A DNA stretch of 60,084 bases from Chrysochromulina tobinii. Lineage: Eukaryota; Haptophyta; Prymnesiales; Chrysochromulinaceae. Shown here piece after piece: positions 1 to 9,175 of this stretch. How positions within the stretch are numbered: position 1 is the stretch's first letter; each line of letters opens with the position of its first letter. The notes beneath the pieces are model-generated. The model did no database searches. It saw only the letters and a list, made by a program, of their open reading frames with translations, and had not been told where the DNA came from. The stretch is taken from the NCBI GenBank assembly GCA_001275005.1, contig JWZX01003344.1, positions 1 through 60,084 on the forward strand. The letters run 5' to 3'. The position numbers were made by a program, and so were the translations under genes.

Positions 1-942
1 GGGGATGGTGCGTGCACACCCCCGCCCCCCGCCCCCCCCCCCGCGCAGCCCCCTTGCATCCGCCATGCATCTCGCCCGCATCTGACTTGCCTTCTTCTAC
101 TAAATTGCCCTGATGCAGCATTGGCATTTGGATGTCGTTCTGGTTCCTCCTGATGTGGTCGGGCAAGAGATTTAAGTCCCTCGACACTGTGAAGTACTGA
201 GTGTACGCAACCCTTCACGATGAGGCCTCCTGCACAGACACGAGTCCACTCGCCTTCAGCCAATTCTCGTTCAGGCTAGCTCACTGCCACTCGCACTCTA
301 TGCATCAAGTGGCCTCGGGCCTCAACAACGTACCATGATAGCTCATGATCGGATAACGATGGCCTGCGGTTAGGCTCTGCAGTGTGGACGTAAACACCGC
401 GTGCTCCGTGCAGAGTGGAGTGTTGTGTACAGCTGTACCGGCGCGACGGCGGACGGGGCTCGAGGGCGCGCGGCGAAGGCGCCTCGAACGCAGGGTCGAG
501 GGACGAGTCCCTCGGAGGGAGCAGCGGAGCAGGGTGCGTGCTGCCTGGTCGGGTCGTGCGTCGTCGGCTCCTGGGCGAGTCGACGCGCACGCGTGCTCTG
601 CTGCGCCGCCGCCGGTGGAGGGCGGACCGGCCGGGCGTGTACGGTGAAACGACAAAACTAATCTGAACGAATCACAACTATTACATAATGCATACAATTC
701 GCTCAAGAGGCACACGCCGCTTCGCCGGTCACGCGATGTACGATGGAGTCCGACGCGCGCACTCATCGCCGCGCTCCGTCGGCCGCCGGCCGCTCGTGTC
801 AGCAGAAATCGCGCGCCGATTGACGTCACAGCTCACACAGTCCACCGCACACATGCATGTCACGTGGCCTTCCGAATCTTACGCGCGGCCGTGACTCGAT
901 GCGCCTCTCCGTGCCCACCTGTTTCCGGTAGTAGCCCTCTGC
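1..942. other. Left flank, no supported gene
   Basis: Only short overlapping open frames of Arg/Ser/Ala-rich composition occur here, as expected from GC-rich non-coding DNA. There is a C-rich run at about 21-52. The right end lies just beyond the stop codon of the SPEF2-like gene and should hold its 3' untranslated region. I see no recognisable protein or RNA. Confidence 0.5.
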
Positions 943-3900
943 TCAGAGCAGCAGCGAGCGGCCCGCGGCGCCTGTGATCTCGCCCACCTTGGCGTACACG
1001 TCCTTGGGCTTGTACGCGACGCATCCGCGGAGCATCGCAGCGCCCGACGGGTGGGAGACGACGGCGGCGTAGGGCGCCTTGTCGGTCTTGGAGAGCTTGA
1101 GGTCCGTAAAGAGGCGCGCGAGCGTGGCGCGCGAGTACGGGTCGAGGTGCTCGGGGGGCTCGAGGCTCGAGGCGGCGGGTGTGCGGTGCAGGAGCTCGTA
1201 CATGCCGGCAACGTCGAGCATCCGTTGCGTGTGGAATCCGAGGCAAGCAAACGCCTTGGCCGGCGTGTCGCACGCGTAGAGCAGCAGCTGCTGCACGTCG
1301 ACGGTGTCGTCCACGCTGAGCGCCTCGAAGAGCACTGCCTTGGTAGCGCCGATGACGTCGTACGCGCCCGGCGGCACCGGCGGGCGCCCCTCTTGTATCC
1401 AGAGCGGCAGCTCATCGTATTGGGCTTTGCTCAGCTTGAGCCCGACGCGCGCGGGCATCGTCGGGTCCAGGTGCTTGCCGGCGAGCGCCGCAGCCGCGTT
1501 GAGCATCTTGACGATGGCGCCCTCCGAGGGCGGCGGCAGCGCCGCGAGCGCAAAGAGCACGTCGGCCCAAGCGACCTGCGGCGAGCCCGGCGGGCAGAAG
1601 AGCGCGACGAGCTGCTCGTACTGGCTCGGCCCGAGGGGCCACCACTGCTCTGGCAGGGGCGGCGAGCTCGCGTCGAAGCCGGCGGCGCCGAGCCGGCTGA
1701 GCACGTCCTTGAGCGCGCTGCCGGTGAGGAAGGCGCCGTCGGCCGAGGCCTTGAGGCTCTTGGCGAGCCGTTGCAGCTGAACCACCGTGAACTGGTCGGC
1801 GAGGGGGTCCTGCCGGGGCGGTGGCACGGGCGGCGGCGGCTCGGGCGGCAGCATCAAGAGGGATTCGTCAATGATGAGCTGGTCGCCCTGCAGCTGCAGT
1901 GAAAGGGGGAGCGTCGCCTCCGCTTCGATGGCGCTGCGCATCAGGCCCACGAGTGAATTGCCCGCCACCGACTCGGCCTTTTGGCGCTGCCCGAGCCAGC
2001 CGTCGAGCTGCTTGAAGGTGCCCGCCACCTGCTCGCGCAGCCCTTCGACGGCGCCGCAGCCGTAGCGCAGGATGGCGACGAGCCGACGGCGCAGCTTGGC
2101 GCGCTCGCCAAGGAGGACCGAGTGCAACAGGGCCACGTACTCCGCAAACCGGAGGGCCTGGGCGTCGACACCGGGACCGGGCGCGGGCGGCGCGGGCGGC
2201 GCGGCACCTTCAATCGGTTCGCAGTGCGACGCAACGAGTGCGCTCACTGCTTGCGCGAGCGTCGCCTGCGGCGAGACGGCCGCCACCGGCGCCGCGCCCT
2301 TGGCGTCCTTGCCGCCCTTTGCGGGAGGCGCGCCCTTGCCGCCCTTGGCATCCGGAGGCGGGGGGGGCGGCGCGCCGTCGCCGGGAGGTGGCACGTTCAT
2401 CTCGACCGCCTCGGCGACGGCCACCTCGGCGAGCGGCGGCGGCGCGAAGGGCAGCGTCCGCTCGGCCTTGAGCGAGAGGTATGCATGCACGAGGCCGCAC
2501 GTGCTGCTGTAACGGTCGGCCTCGGCCTGCACGAGCGCGAGCAACGCCTGCGTGAGCTGCAAGGCATGCGAAGGCAGCCAGCCGTCGGAGGCCATCGAGG
2601 CGAGCATCGCCTCGCACTCCGCGCGCCGCCGGTCCGAGTGCGCGTACAGCGCCTCCTGCAGGTCAGACGCGATCATGTGCAGCTCGGCCTTGCCGTGATC
2701 CACGAGGCGCAGCTCGATGGGCATGGCGTTGAACTTCTGCTGAGCGTTCAGCGCCTCCGCTTCGCGCTGGTCGGGCCCTGTGAGCAGTTCGACGAACTCG
2801 TTGCGGCAGGAGCACACGCGCTGCAGCGCGTGCCACTGCAGCTTGCGCATCGTGCCGAAGGTGCTCGACATGGCGCTCACGTACGCCTTCTCGAGGGCCT
2901 GCCACTGCGCGAAGAGCACCTCGTGCGACTCAGGCGCGAGGGCGGCTGGGGCGGCCGCGACAGCGCCCAGGGCGTCCTCGGGTGGAGGCAGCCCTGCGGC
3001 CGCCGCCTCGGCAAGCTTGGCCGCCTTGGCCGCCTCCTCCGCCACCTTGGCCTCCGCCTCGGCCGCCGCGGCCGCCGCGGCCGCCGCGGCCGCCGCGCCC
3101 TCCTGCAGGAAGGCCTCGCGCGCACCGAGGCGCTCGCGCTTGAGCTGCAGCTTCTCGGCGATCGCCACGCCGATGCGCTCCGACACCTCCTCAATCGACG
3201 CCTCCCCTCCGACCGAAGCGAGCAGGTTGAGCCCGTAGCCAGGCGCAGGCGCGGGCGTCACGCCCTCGCTCGGCCCATACCACTCCGCGAGCGCGGCCTC
3301 GGCATCCTTGTAGGCCACCAGAGCCATTGGCAGCGTCGCCTCGGCGTCGGCCGCGCCCTCGACGTGCACGAGCCGGCCGTTGATGCCGTCAAACGTGGGG
3401 CCGAGCTCGTCCTCCGTCTCCTGGGGAGGTTCGAACTCGAGGTGGTAGATGGTCCCCGTCTTGGGGTCGAGCCGTCGGCCGAGCGCGCGCCGTCGCGCCG
3501 TCTCCTCCGGCAGGTCGAGACGCAGCACGCAGTCAAGCCCGGGCACACGCGGCGGCTTGGAAGGATCGTCCGCGGGAGGGGGCGGTGCGACCTTAGAGCC
3601 CTTCTTGGGCGGCTCCTTTGGCGGCGGCTCGAAGCCCGTCAGCGCCTTTTCGAGCAGCAGCGCCTGCGCCACCGTCTTGGGAAAGTCATCGAGCACGAAC
3701 CCTGCGTAGCTCACGTGATCGATCGCCTCGATGGCGCCGACGATGAGGCCCACTAGCACGTCGTCAGGCACGGGCCCCGGCAGCGCCGCGGCCGCGCGCC
3801 GCGCGAGCTCGAGGGGCACGTGGGCGGGCGGCTCAACGGCCGCCGCCGCCGCCGCCGCCGCCGCCTCCGCCGCCTCGCCCTCCAAGCCCGCCGCCGCCGC

Positions 3901-5910
3901 CGCCTTGGTGGCCGCGAGCTGCTCATCGTAGCGCTTGCATGCGGCCACCGACGCGGCGACCACCTCGGCGGGCAGGATGGCGAAGAGCCGGTGAGAGGTG
4001 ACGAGCTTCTGCGCCTGCAGCGACGTGCCGCTGTACGGCCGGCCGAGCAGGGCCACCTTGACCATCTGGTCCGGCAGCGACGCGTGCTCGCTCACGGGCG
4101 GCGGCGGCATGCAAGCCTCGATGCACTCGAGAACCATGCGCCCCGTCTGCGCGCAGCCCGACTCGGCGGGCGCCGGGTGGAGCGTCGCATCCGACGAGAG
4201 CACCTCGGCCACCGCCACGTCCGCCGGCACCCTCACCAGCGACAGCGCGGGCACTGACCAATCGGCCGCGCCGATGAGATATGTGTCGAGCTCAGCCGCA
4301 TGAAGCATCGCCTCAGTCTCCGCGAGGGCTGTAGCGGGCGCCTCTGGCAGCTCCTCGATGTGCGGCGTGTCGACGTCGATCGGCCCGTCGAGCGGCACGC
4401 CCGCCTTGAACAGCGCGGTCCAGTCGCGCATCACCTTGGGCGGCATCAGCGGCGCGGCCGTCGCGCGGAAGTCGACGACCCGCCCAGCGAGCGCCACGAG
4501 CTGCTCGGCGATGCGTCGACACGTGGCCTCGTGCTTCTGGCGCGTGACCGCCTGGCGCGCGGACTCGTTCTCGGCCGCCGCCTCGCGCTCGCGCGCGAGC
4601 CGCTCCATGTACTCCTGCCGCGCGTGCTCGCCCAGCGCGCGGTCGTGCGCGCGCCGCGCGAGCTCCGACTGACGCGCCGCCTCGGCAAGCTGCTGGTCCC
4701 GAAGCTCGCGATTGTGCCGCATGGCGTCCTTCTCCTTGCGAGCAATCCAGAGCTGCTCGCCGATCTGGCGCTCCTCCTGGCTCTGGCGCGCCAGCTTCGA
4801 GAGCACCAGCTCTTCACAACGCTTCTCCTCGAGCTGCGCCTGCGCCGCGTCCTGCTCGAGCATCACCTTGCGCCGACGCATCTCCCGCTCCTTGCGACCA
4901 GCCTCCTCCTCTAGCCGCTTGACGCGCAGCCGGCCGAGGTACTGCTTGGCCTCGGCGTCCATCGACGCGGCCGAGGGGAGCATTGCCTCGAGCTTCATCA
5001 GGTGCTCCGCCGCGCCCACCTCGACGCGCATCGTGTCGGCGGCCGCGTCGTCCGAGGACGGGCCGTCGCTTTGCAGCCGGCGCAGAGTCGACTCGAACTC
5101 GTGTACGCCCTGCTGCATGTCGAGGGTGTGGAACTCGTGGGTCTTGGCGAGCGTGGCCGCGTGCTTCGTGCGCACCGTCAGCTCGAAGCGCAGCTTCGCT
5201 TTCTCGTCCTCCTTGCGTCGGGTCAGGTTGATTTGGTGCTTGGCGTAGCCGTCGGCCTGCCACTCGGACATCAGCCGCTGCCCCTCGTGGAGCTTGGCGA
5301 GCTCGAGCTGGCGCCGCTGCGCGACCATGGCCGTGTACTGCTTGGCGCGCAGCTCGTCCAGCTCCTCGTCGCGCCGCTGCTGCTCGATCATGTGCTCCGT
5401 GAACTTGGAGAGGGAGAGCGCCTGCGCCAGCTGCTTCGGGTCCTGCACCTGCTGCTTGACGAGGCCCTCAAAATGATCCGCCTGCATACGCTCGTGCGTG
5501 GTGAGCATCGGGCGCGTGGCCTTGAGCGTCGATCCGAGTAGCACGGCCTCCTTTTTGCCGCGGCGCACCACCGGCTTGCCGCCGCCGCCGGTCTTGGCAT
5601 TCTCCAGGCCGAGCTTGAGCTGGTACATCATGTTGATGCCCACGCCCTTGGTCTCGGTCATCAGGTCGTTGGCGAGCTTGGAATTGAATTTGACGCCGAG
5701 GTCGAGCAGCGGCTGCTGGATCGCAGTCAGGTTGGCCACCTTGACGCTCGGCGCCTCGCTGTCCTGCAGCTGCGTGCCCTGCGGCAGCAGCCCGTGCTCG
5801 TCGAGCAGCACGCCGAGCAGGTAGCCGTTGCACAGATCGCCCTCAAAATGGTCGATCTGGCGGCACGATGACGGCAGCGTCTCATTGGCCCAGGCCTTGA
5901 GCAGCTCCAT
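943..5910 (-). CDS. SPEF2/CPC1-like flagellar central-pair protein
   Basis: An intronless 1655-codon frame begins at an ATG (5910). Residues 1 to about 107 resemble the calponin-homology-like domain of sperm flagellar protein 2 and Chlamydomonas CPC1. A long charged coiled coil with many Arg/Glu/Gln follows (about 130-480). Near residue 615 comes an adenylate-kinase-like domain with a nucleotide loop GRPYSGTS and, further on, a lid-like stretch RRLDPKTGTIYHLEF. The Lys expected in the nucleotide loop is replaced by Thr, so catalysis is doubtful. Poly-Ala tracts (near residues 690 and 990) and Pro/Gly/Lys linkers separate the modules, and the C-terminal third looks EF-hand-like in layout. SPEF2/CPC1 is a C1b projection component of motile cilia, so the organism is presumably flagellated at some stage. 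Length is close to the animal protein (about 1800). Family assignment is by domain order and motif recognition. Confidence 0.85.
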   Translation of the reverse strand: MELLKAWANETLPSSCRQIDHFEGDLCNGYLLGVLLDEHGLLPQGTQLQDSEAPSVKVANLTAIQQPLLDLGVKFNSKLANDLMTETKGVGINMMYQLKLGLENAKTGGGGKPVVRRGKKEAVLLGSTLKATRPMLTTHERMQADHFEGLVKQQVQDPKQLAQALSLSKFTEHMIEQQRRDEELDELRAKQYTAMVAQRRQLELAKLHEGQRLMSEWQADGYAKHQINLTRRKEDEKAKLRFELTVRTKHAATLAKTHEFHTLDMQQGVHEFESTLRRLQSDGPSSDDAAADTMRVEVGAAEHLMKLEAMLPSAASMDAEAKQYLGRLRVKRLEEEAGRKEREMRRRKVMLEQDAAQAQLEEKRCEELVLSKLARQSQEERQIGEQLWIARKEKDAMRHNRELRDQQLAEAARQSELARRAHDRALGEHARQEYMERLAREREAAAENESARQAVTRQKHEATCRRIAEQLVALAGRVVDFRATAAPLMPPKVMRDWTALFKAGVPLDGPIDVDTPHIEELPEAPATALAETEAMLHAAELDTYLIGAADWSVPALSLVRVPADVAVAEVLSSDATLHPAPAESGCAQTGRMVLECIEACMPPPPVSEHASLPDQMVKVALLGRPYSGTSLQAQKLVTSHRLFAILPAEVVAASVAACKRYDEQLAATKAAAAAGLEGEAAEAAAAAAAAAVEPPAHVPLELARRAAAALPGPVPDDVLVGLIVGAIEAIDHVSYAGFVLDDFPKTVAQALLLEKALTGFEPPPKEPPKKGSKVAPPPPADDPSKPPRVPGLDCVLRLDLPEETARRRALGRRLDPKTGTIYHLEFEPPQETEDELGPTFDGINGRLVHVEGAADAEATLPMALVAYKDAEAALAEWYGPSEGVTPAPAPGYGLNLLASVGGEASIEEVSERIGVAIAEKLQLKRERLGAREAFLQEGAAAAAAAAAAAAEAEAKVAEEAAKAAKLAEAAAAGLPPPEDALGAVAAAPAALAPESHEVLFAQWQALEKAYVSAMSSTFGTMRKLQWHALQRVCSCRNEFVELLTGPDQREAEALNAQQKFNAMPIELRLVDHGKAELHMIASDLQEALYAHSDRRRAECEAMLASMASDGWLPSHALQLTQALLALVQAEADRYSSTCGLVHAYLSLKAERTLPFAPPPLAEVAVAEAVEMNVPPPGDGAPPPPPPDAKGGKGAPPAKGGKDAKGAAPVAAVSPQATLAQAVSALVASHCEPIEGAAPPAPPAPGPGVDAQALRFAEYVALLHSVLLGERAKLRRRLVAILRYGCGAVEGLREQVAGTFKQLDGWLGQRQKAESVAGNSLVGLMRSAIEAEATLPLSLQLQGDQLIIDESLLMLPPEPPPPVPPPRQDPLADQFTVVQLQRLAKSLKASADGAFLTGSALKDVLSRLGAAGFDASSPPLPEQWWPLGPSQYEQLVALFCPPGSPQVAWADVLFALAALPPPSEGAIVKMLNAAAALAGKHLDPTMPARVGLKLSKAQYDELPLWIQEGRPPVPPGAYDVIGATKAVLFEALSVDDTVDVQQLLLYACDTPAKAFACLGFHTQRMLDVAGMYELLHRTPAASSLEPPEHLDPYSRATLARLFTDLKLSKTDKAPYAAVVSHPSGAAMLRGCVAYKPKDVYAKVGEITGAAGRSLLL

Positions 5911-6943
5911 TTGGGATCAGACCGAGTGGTCACGACGGTGTTTGAGAAGCAAGGCAGTCTGCTTTGCAACCGACTTCGCTTCAAAGTGTGTCTCGTTCAT
6001 ATGAATACTTGTACACAATGTAATAAGGTGTATTCTGAGCGGGCAGTAACAGTGCCGTAGCACCGGTTGTCGCATCTGTCGTGTTAACGTTCACACAGCT
6101 CTGCCGCTCGACCCCAACAGTTAAGCGGCCGTGAACCACCGTGTGAAGAGACAGTAGCCCGGCCAGGGGGAAGGTGTCTCCCGGCCGTTTGGGATATTGG
6201 GCACATGGGGTACCATATGGGGATACCTATCGGGAGATCTGCTGCTCAAGGTTTCGAGATCAAAGGGGAAATCTCGAAGCTACAATGTAGTCGATGCGCA
6301 TCCTGATTAACCCCTACGGGAGATACACGTGGCAGATTGTGTGCTACTCGGCACCGCTGCACCTCGGGGGGGGTCTCGAAGCGCAATGCAGGGTCGCGCA
6401 TGTCGTCGTCTCGTCATTGCGTCTCGTCGAATCCTCCGATGAGAGATAAGTGGTCCCGCCCACGGCCCAGCCCACCCACCGCGATGTAAGCCTGTAGCCT
6501 GGCGTGGTCTAGCTTTAGCAGGGACCGGGTACTTATGTCGCCGCTCACCACGAGGCTGCGTTTGTGTAGCTTTGATGAACAACGCGCGACCAGGTTTACG
6601 TACGGTAAACGGCACATTCATTCACAGCACACCAACAGGCAACACGCACATTCAAACCCGGCTATACCCGGTTTCAAACCGTCCCTGCACATTCACTGGT
6701 CCCAAAACGGCCAGAAGATCTGTTCGAAGATCTATCAGCACATCAGTTTCGTCGCGGTCACCCGAGCGCTCCGCACACCATCGTCTCATCAAAGGACGGC
6801 TCCACACCCCTCGGCTCAACACAAGAATTGAGTACTCGCTCGCTCGGGCTTGCACGTTTTGGTTGGTCGCGCGCTGCCGGGGGGTTGTGCTTGTGGTCCC
6901 GAAAATTGAAAATGCCTCAGTGGAGGAGTTTCCGCCCTGTGAC
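5911..6943. other. Intergenic, upstream of SPEF2-like gene and downstream of kinase
   Basis: This stretch of about 1 kb should hold the SPEF2-like promoter and the kinase 3' untranslated region. It contains CGTTCACAC at 6088-6096, one of the recurrent GTTCAC elements, and a perfect 8-bp inverted repeat at 6253-6278. The open frames across it are short and compositionally random. No gene is supported. Confidence 0.5.
6253..6278. repeat. Inverted repeat / potential hairpin
   Basis: TTCGAGAT (6253-6260) is followed by a 10-nt spacer and its exact complement ATCTCGAA (6271-6278). Flanking bases can extend the stem with wobble pairs. It lies between two same-strand genes and could be a 3'-end structure of the kinase transcript or chance. 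Confidence 0.4.
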
Positions 6944-9175
6944 TTACTTACTGGTGGGGCTGTTGCCGTCAAAGGTGCGGCTGCTGTCAAAGGTGCTGGT
7001 AGAAGCCATGTACTTGCTGGCCTCGTACGTGCTGGTCAACACATCGTCGCCTCCAGCACGAGGGGATGGCACCGAGGGCAGTCGAGCAGAGTCGCAGCCG
7101 GCGTGGAGCGAGGTCATACGGCCGGGCCGTTCAAAAGTCGTGACGGAGGGTGTCTTCGACGACCGTGGGAGAGTGAGCGCCAGATCGATCGAGTCGGTCA
7201 TGTCCATCGTCCGGGTCAAGGTGGGGCTGTTGCCGACAAACGTGCTGGTCGAAGCCTTGTTGGGGTCACAGGTGCTGCTCGAAGCGGCGTCATCAAAGGT
7301 GCCGTCGTACGTGCTGACGAAACCGGCCGCTGCAGAGGTTTGCTTCGACATTCGCCGGAACTTGGATTTGGTCGAGCTGCTGGACACGCAAGGCGAGGGG
7401 GCGGCGTCGGCACGAGGGCTGAGCGCAAGCGACCCGCCGAGGATGCTCTTGGAGGCGCCGTACGTGCCCTGTGAGGCGTCGTACGTGCCCTGGCTGTCGA
7501 CGGCGACGGGCGCGAGCACCCTCCGGCGCTGGAGTCGCACGAGCGGGCGCATGTCGCGCGCACCCTTGAGGATGCCGTTTTGGATCCCAGGAGACGCGAT
7601 CGCGTCCGCGATCGCCGGCATGTCAGGCCGTTGCTCAGGGTCGCGCCGGCAGCACTGCTTGGCAAGGGCGAGGATGCTGGCTGGGCACTTGTACTCGCGC
7701 CGATCGGTGTCATCGATGAGCACCTGCACAGGGGAGACTTCGCCGCGCTGCACCACGCGCACGATGTCCATCGCGGTCTTGCATTTGAGCGCGTAGTAAG
7801 GCGGGCGCAGCGTCGCCATGTGCACGAGCAGGCACCCAAACGACCACACGTCGAGCGCCGCCGAGTGGGCCTCGCCACGCGCCACCTCGGGCGCCATGTA
7901 TGGCGGCGTGCCATGGATCCCCTCGCCCTCGGCGGCCGAGCCGGGCTTGCCCTTGGCGGACGAGCCGAAGTCGGCGACCTTGGCCACCCACGAGTCCGAG
8001 AGCAGCACGTTGCCAGGCTTGAGGTCGCGGTGAAGCAGGTTGTTGAAGTGCAGGTACGCGACGCCCTTGGCCACGTCGCTCGCGATCGAGAGGAGCGAGG
8101 CGCGCCACGTGCGGTACTCCCTGTACTCGGCGGTGCTGTGCAGCAGCTCAAGCAGCGAGATCTCGAGCAGCTCGAGCACGATGCCCACGCGCTGCACGTT
8201 GTCGGTGGTGATGCCAAGCATGAGCACCACGTTCGGGTGGCGCAGAGTCATCATGGTGTCGTGCTCCTGCAGCATGTCGGCCAGCAGCGCCGCCGAAGAC
8301 TCCCTGTCCTCGCGCAGCTGCTTGACCGCGCAAGGCGTCGCCTTGAACGAGCACGCGTGCACGGTGCCAAAGGTGCCCTCGCCCAGCTTCTCGAGGATCT
8401 TGAGATCCTTCCACGGGATGGGCTGGATCTTGCTCGACTTGGTCGCCTGGACGATCATCTGGTTGAGCGCAAACGACTTGGCCGCCCATCGAGGAGTCAG
8501 GTCGCTTGGTATCGACGAGAGCAGATTGTTCTTTGATGGGTTGTGCTCATCAAAGGTCGCCGAGGCGAAGGCGGGCGCGACAGGATTGTCCTTCTTCACA
8601 AAGTCGATGGTAGCCTCGGCTTCGAGATCTTTGTCCTTCTTCAAGTCGATGGTAGCCTCGGCTTCGAGATCCCTGGCGGGTCGGGCGGCGGCATCCGTCT
8701 GTCTGGCGGGTTGGGTGGCCTTCACAATGTCGACATCCTCGTCCAGCGCGATGCCGTGGGTGGCCGCCCCTAAATCCTCGTCCAGCGCGATGCCGTGGGT
8801 GGCCGCCCCTCTCTCGTCGGCAGTTCTCGAGCTCGTACTCGCGCCAAAGCCCACCTGTGCTCGCAATCTGCCGAAGGCATCGGGGGTGTTGCCGGCGCGG
8901 CCGACCGACTTGGCCCGGCTGCGCCGGCAACGCCTTACCAGCAGTATGGCTGCGATGCCGCCCAGAAGCGAACCGGTCCCGACGGCGATCAGCACTGTGA
9001 GCACGGTGCCGCCGCCGGCATCGGGCACGGAGAGCCCGGGGTTAAATAGCGTTGGCGAGGGCGGTGGTGGCGAGGGCGGTGGCGAAGGAGGCGGCGGAGG
9101 CGACGGCGCCTCGATCTCGAGAATGTTGTAGGTCCAATCGACTTTCACGATTTTGCCGGCGCGGCCGACCGACAT
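6944..9175 (-). CDS. Single-pass transmembrane protein kinase (TKL-like)
   Basis: From the ATG at 9175 the protein has 743 residues. A short N-terminus leads into a Ser-Pro-rich stretch (about 24-41) and a Gly/Ala/Leu-rich membrane segment (about 57-80) ending in basic residues. The juxtamembrane region carries two tandem duplications (peptide units GAATHGIALDED and EAEATID). The kinase domain (about 255-515) has GEGTFG, the lysine in CAVKQL, HRDLKPGNVLL, DFGSS and APE, so it looks catalytically competent and is closest in style to tyrosine-kinase-like/MAPKKK kinases. A Ser/Thr-rich tail of about 230 residues follows. No signal peptide is visible; in-frame ATGs at 9211 and 9319 extend into the divergent neighbour. 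The ectodomain is very short, so it is either truncated or encoded by an unseen upstream exon. Role inferred: membrane-linked signalling. Confidence 0.8.
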   Translation of the reverse strand: MSVGRAGKIVKVDWTYNILEIEAPSPPPPPSPPPSPPPPSPTLFNPGLSVPDAGGGTVLTVLIAVGTGSLLGGIAAILLVRRCRRSRAKSVGRAGNTPDAFGRLRAQVGFGASTSSRTADERGAATHGIALDEDLGAATHGIALDEDVDIVKATQPARQTDAAARPARDLEAEATIDLKKDKDLEAEATIDFVKKDNPVAPAFASATFDEHNPSKNNLLSSIPSDLTPRWAAKSFALNQMIVQATKSSKIQPIPWKDLKILEKLGEGTFGTVHACSFKATPCAVKQLREDRESSAALLADMLQEHDTMMTLRHPNVVLMLGITTDNVQRVGIVLELLEISLLELLHSTAEYREYRTWRASLLSIASDVAKGVAYLHFNNLLHRDLKPGNVLLSDSWVAKVADFGSSAKGKPGSAAEGEGIHGTPPYMAPEVARGEAHSAALDVWSFGCLLVHMATLRPPYYALKCKTAMDIVRVVQRGEVSPVQVLIDDTDRREYKCPASILALAKQCCRRDPEQRPDMPAIADAIASPGIQNGILKGARDMRPLVRLQRRRVLAPVAVDSQGTYDASQGTYGASKSILGGSLALSPRADAAPSPCVSSSSTKSKFRRMSKQTSAAAGFVSTYDGTFDDAASSSTCDPNKASTSTFVGNSPTLTRTMDMTDSIDLALTLPRSSKTPSVTTFERPGRMTSLHAGCDSARLPSVPSPRAGGDDVLTSTYEASKYMASTSTFDSSRTFDGNSPTSK

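Noticed and set aside
1981-3756. 591-codon plus-strand frame opposite the SPEF2-like gene
   Set aside because: Composition (Arg/His/Leu/Gly) is typical of antisense shadow; no motif.
8917-9151. Possible intron between the two 28-bp repeats in the kinase gene
   Set aside because: The interval is open in frame and codes the Pro-rich and membrane segments, so splicing it out would remove a sensible domain.
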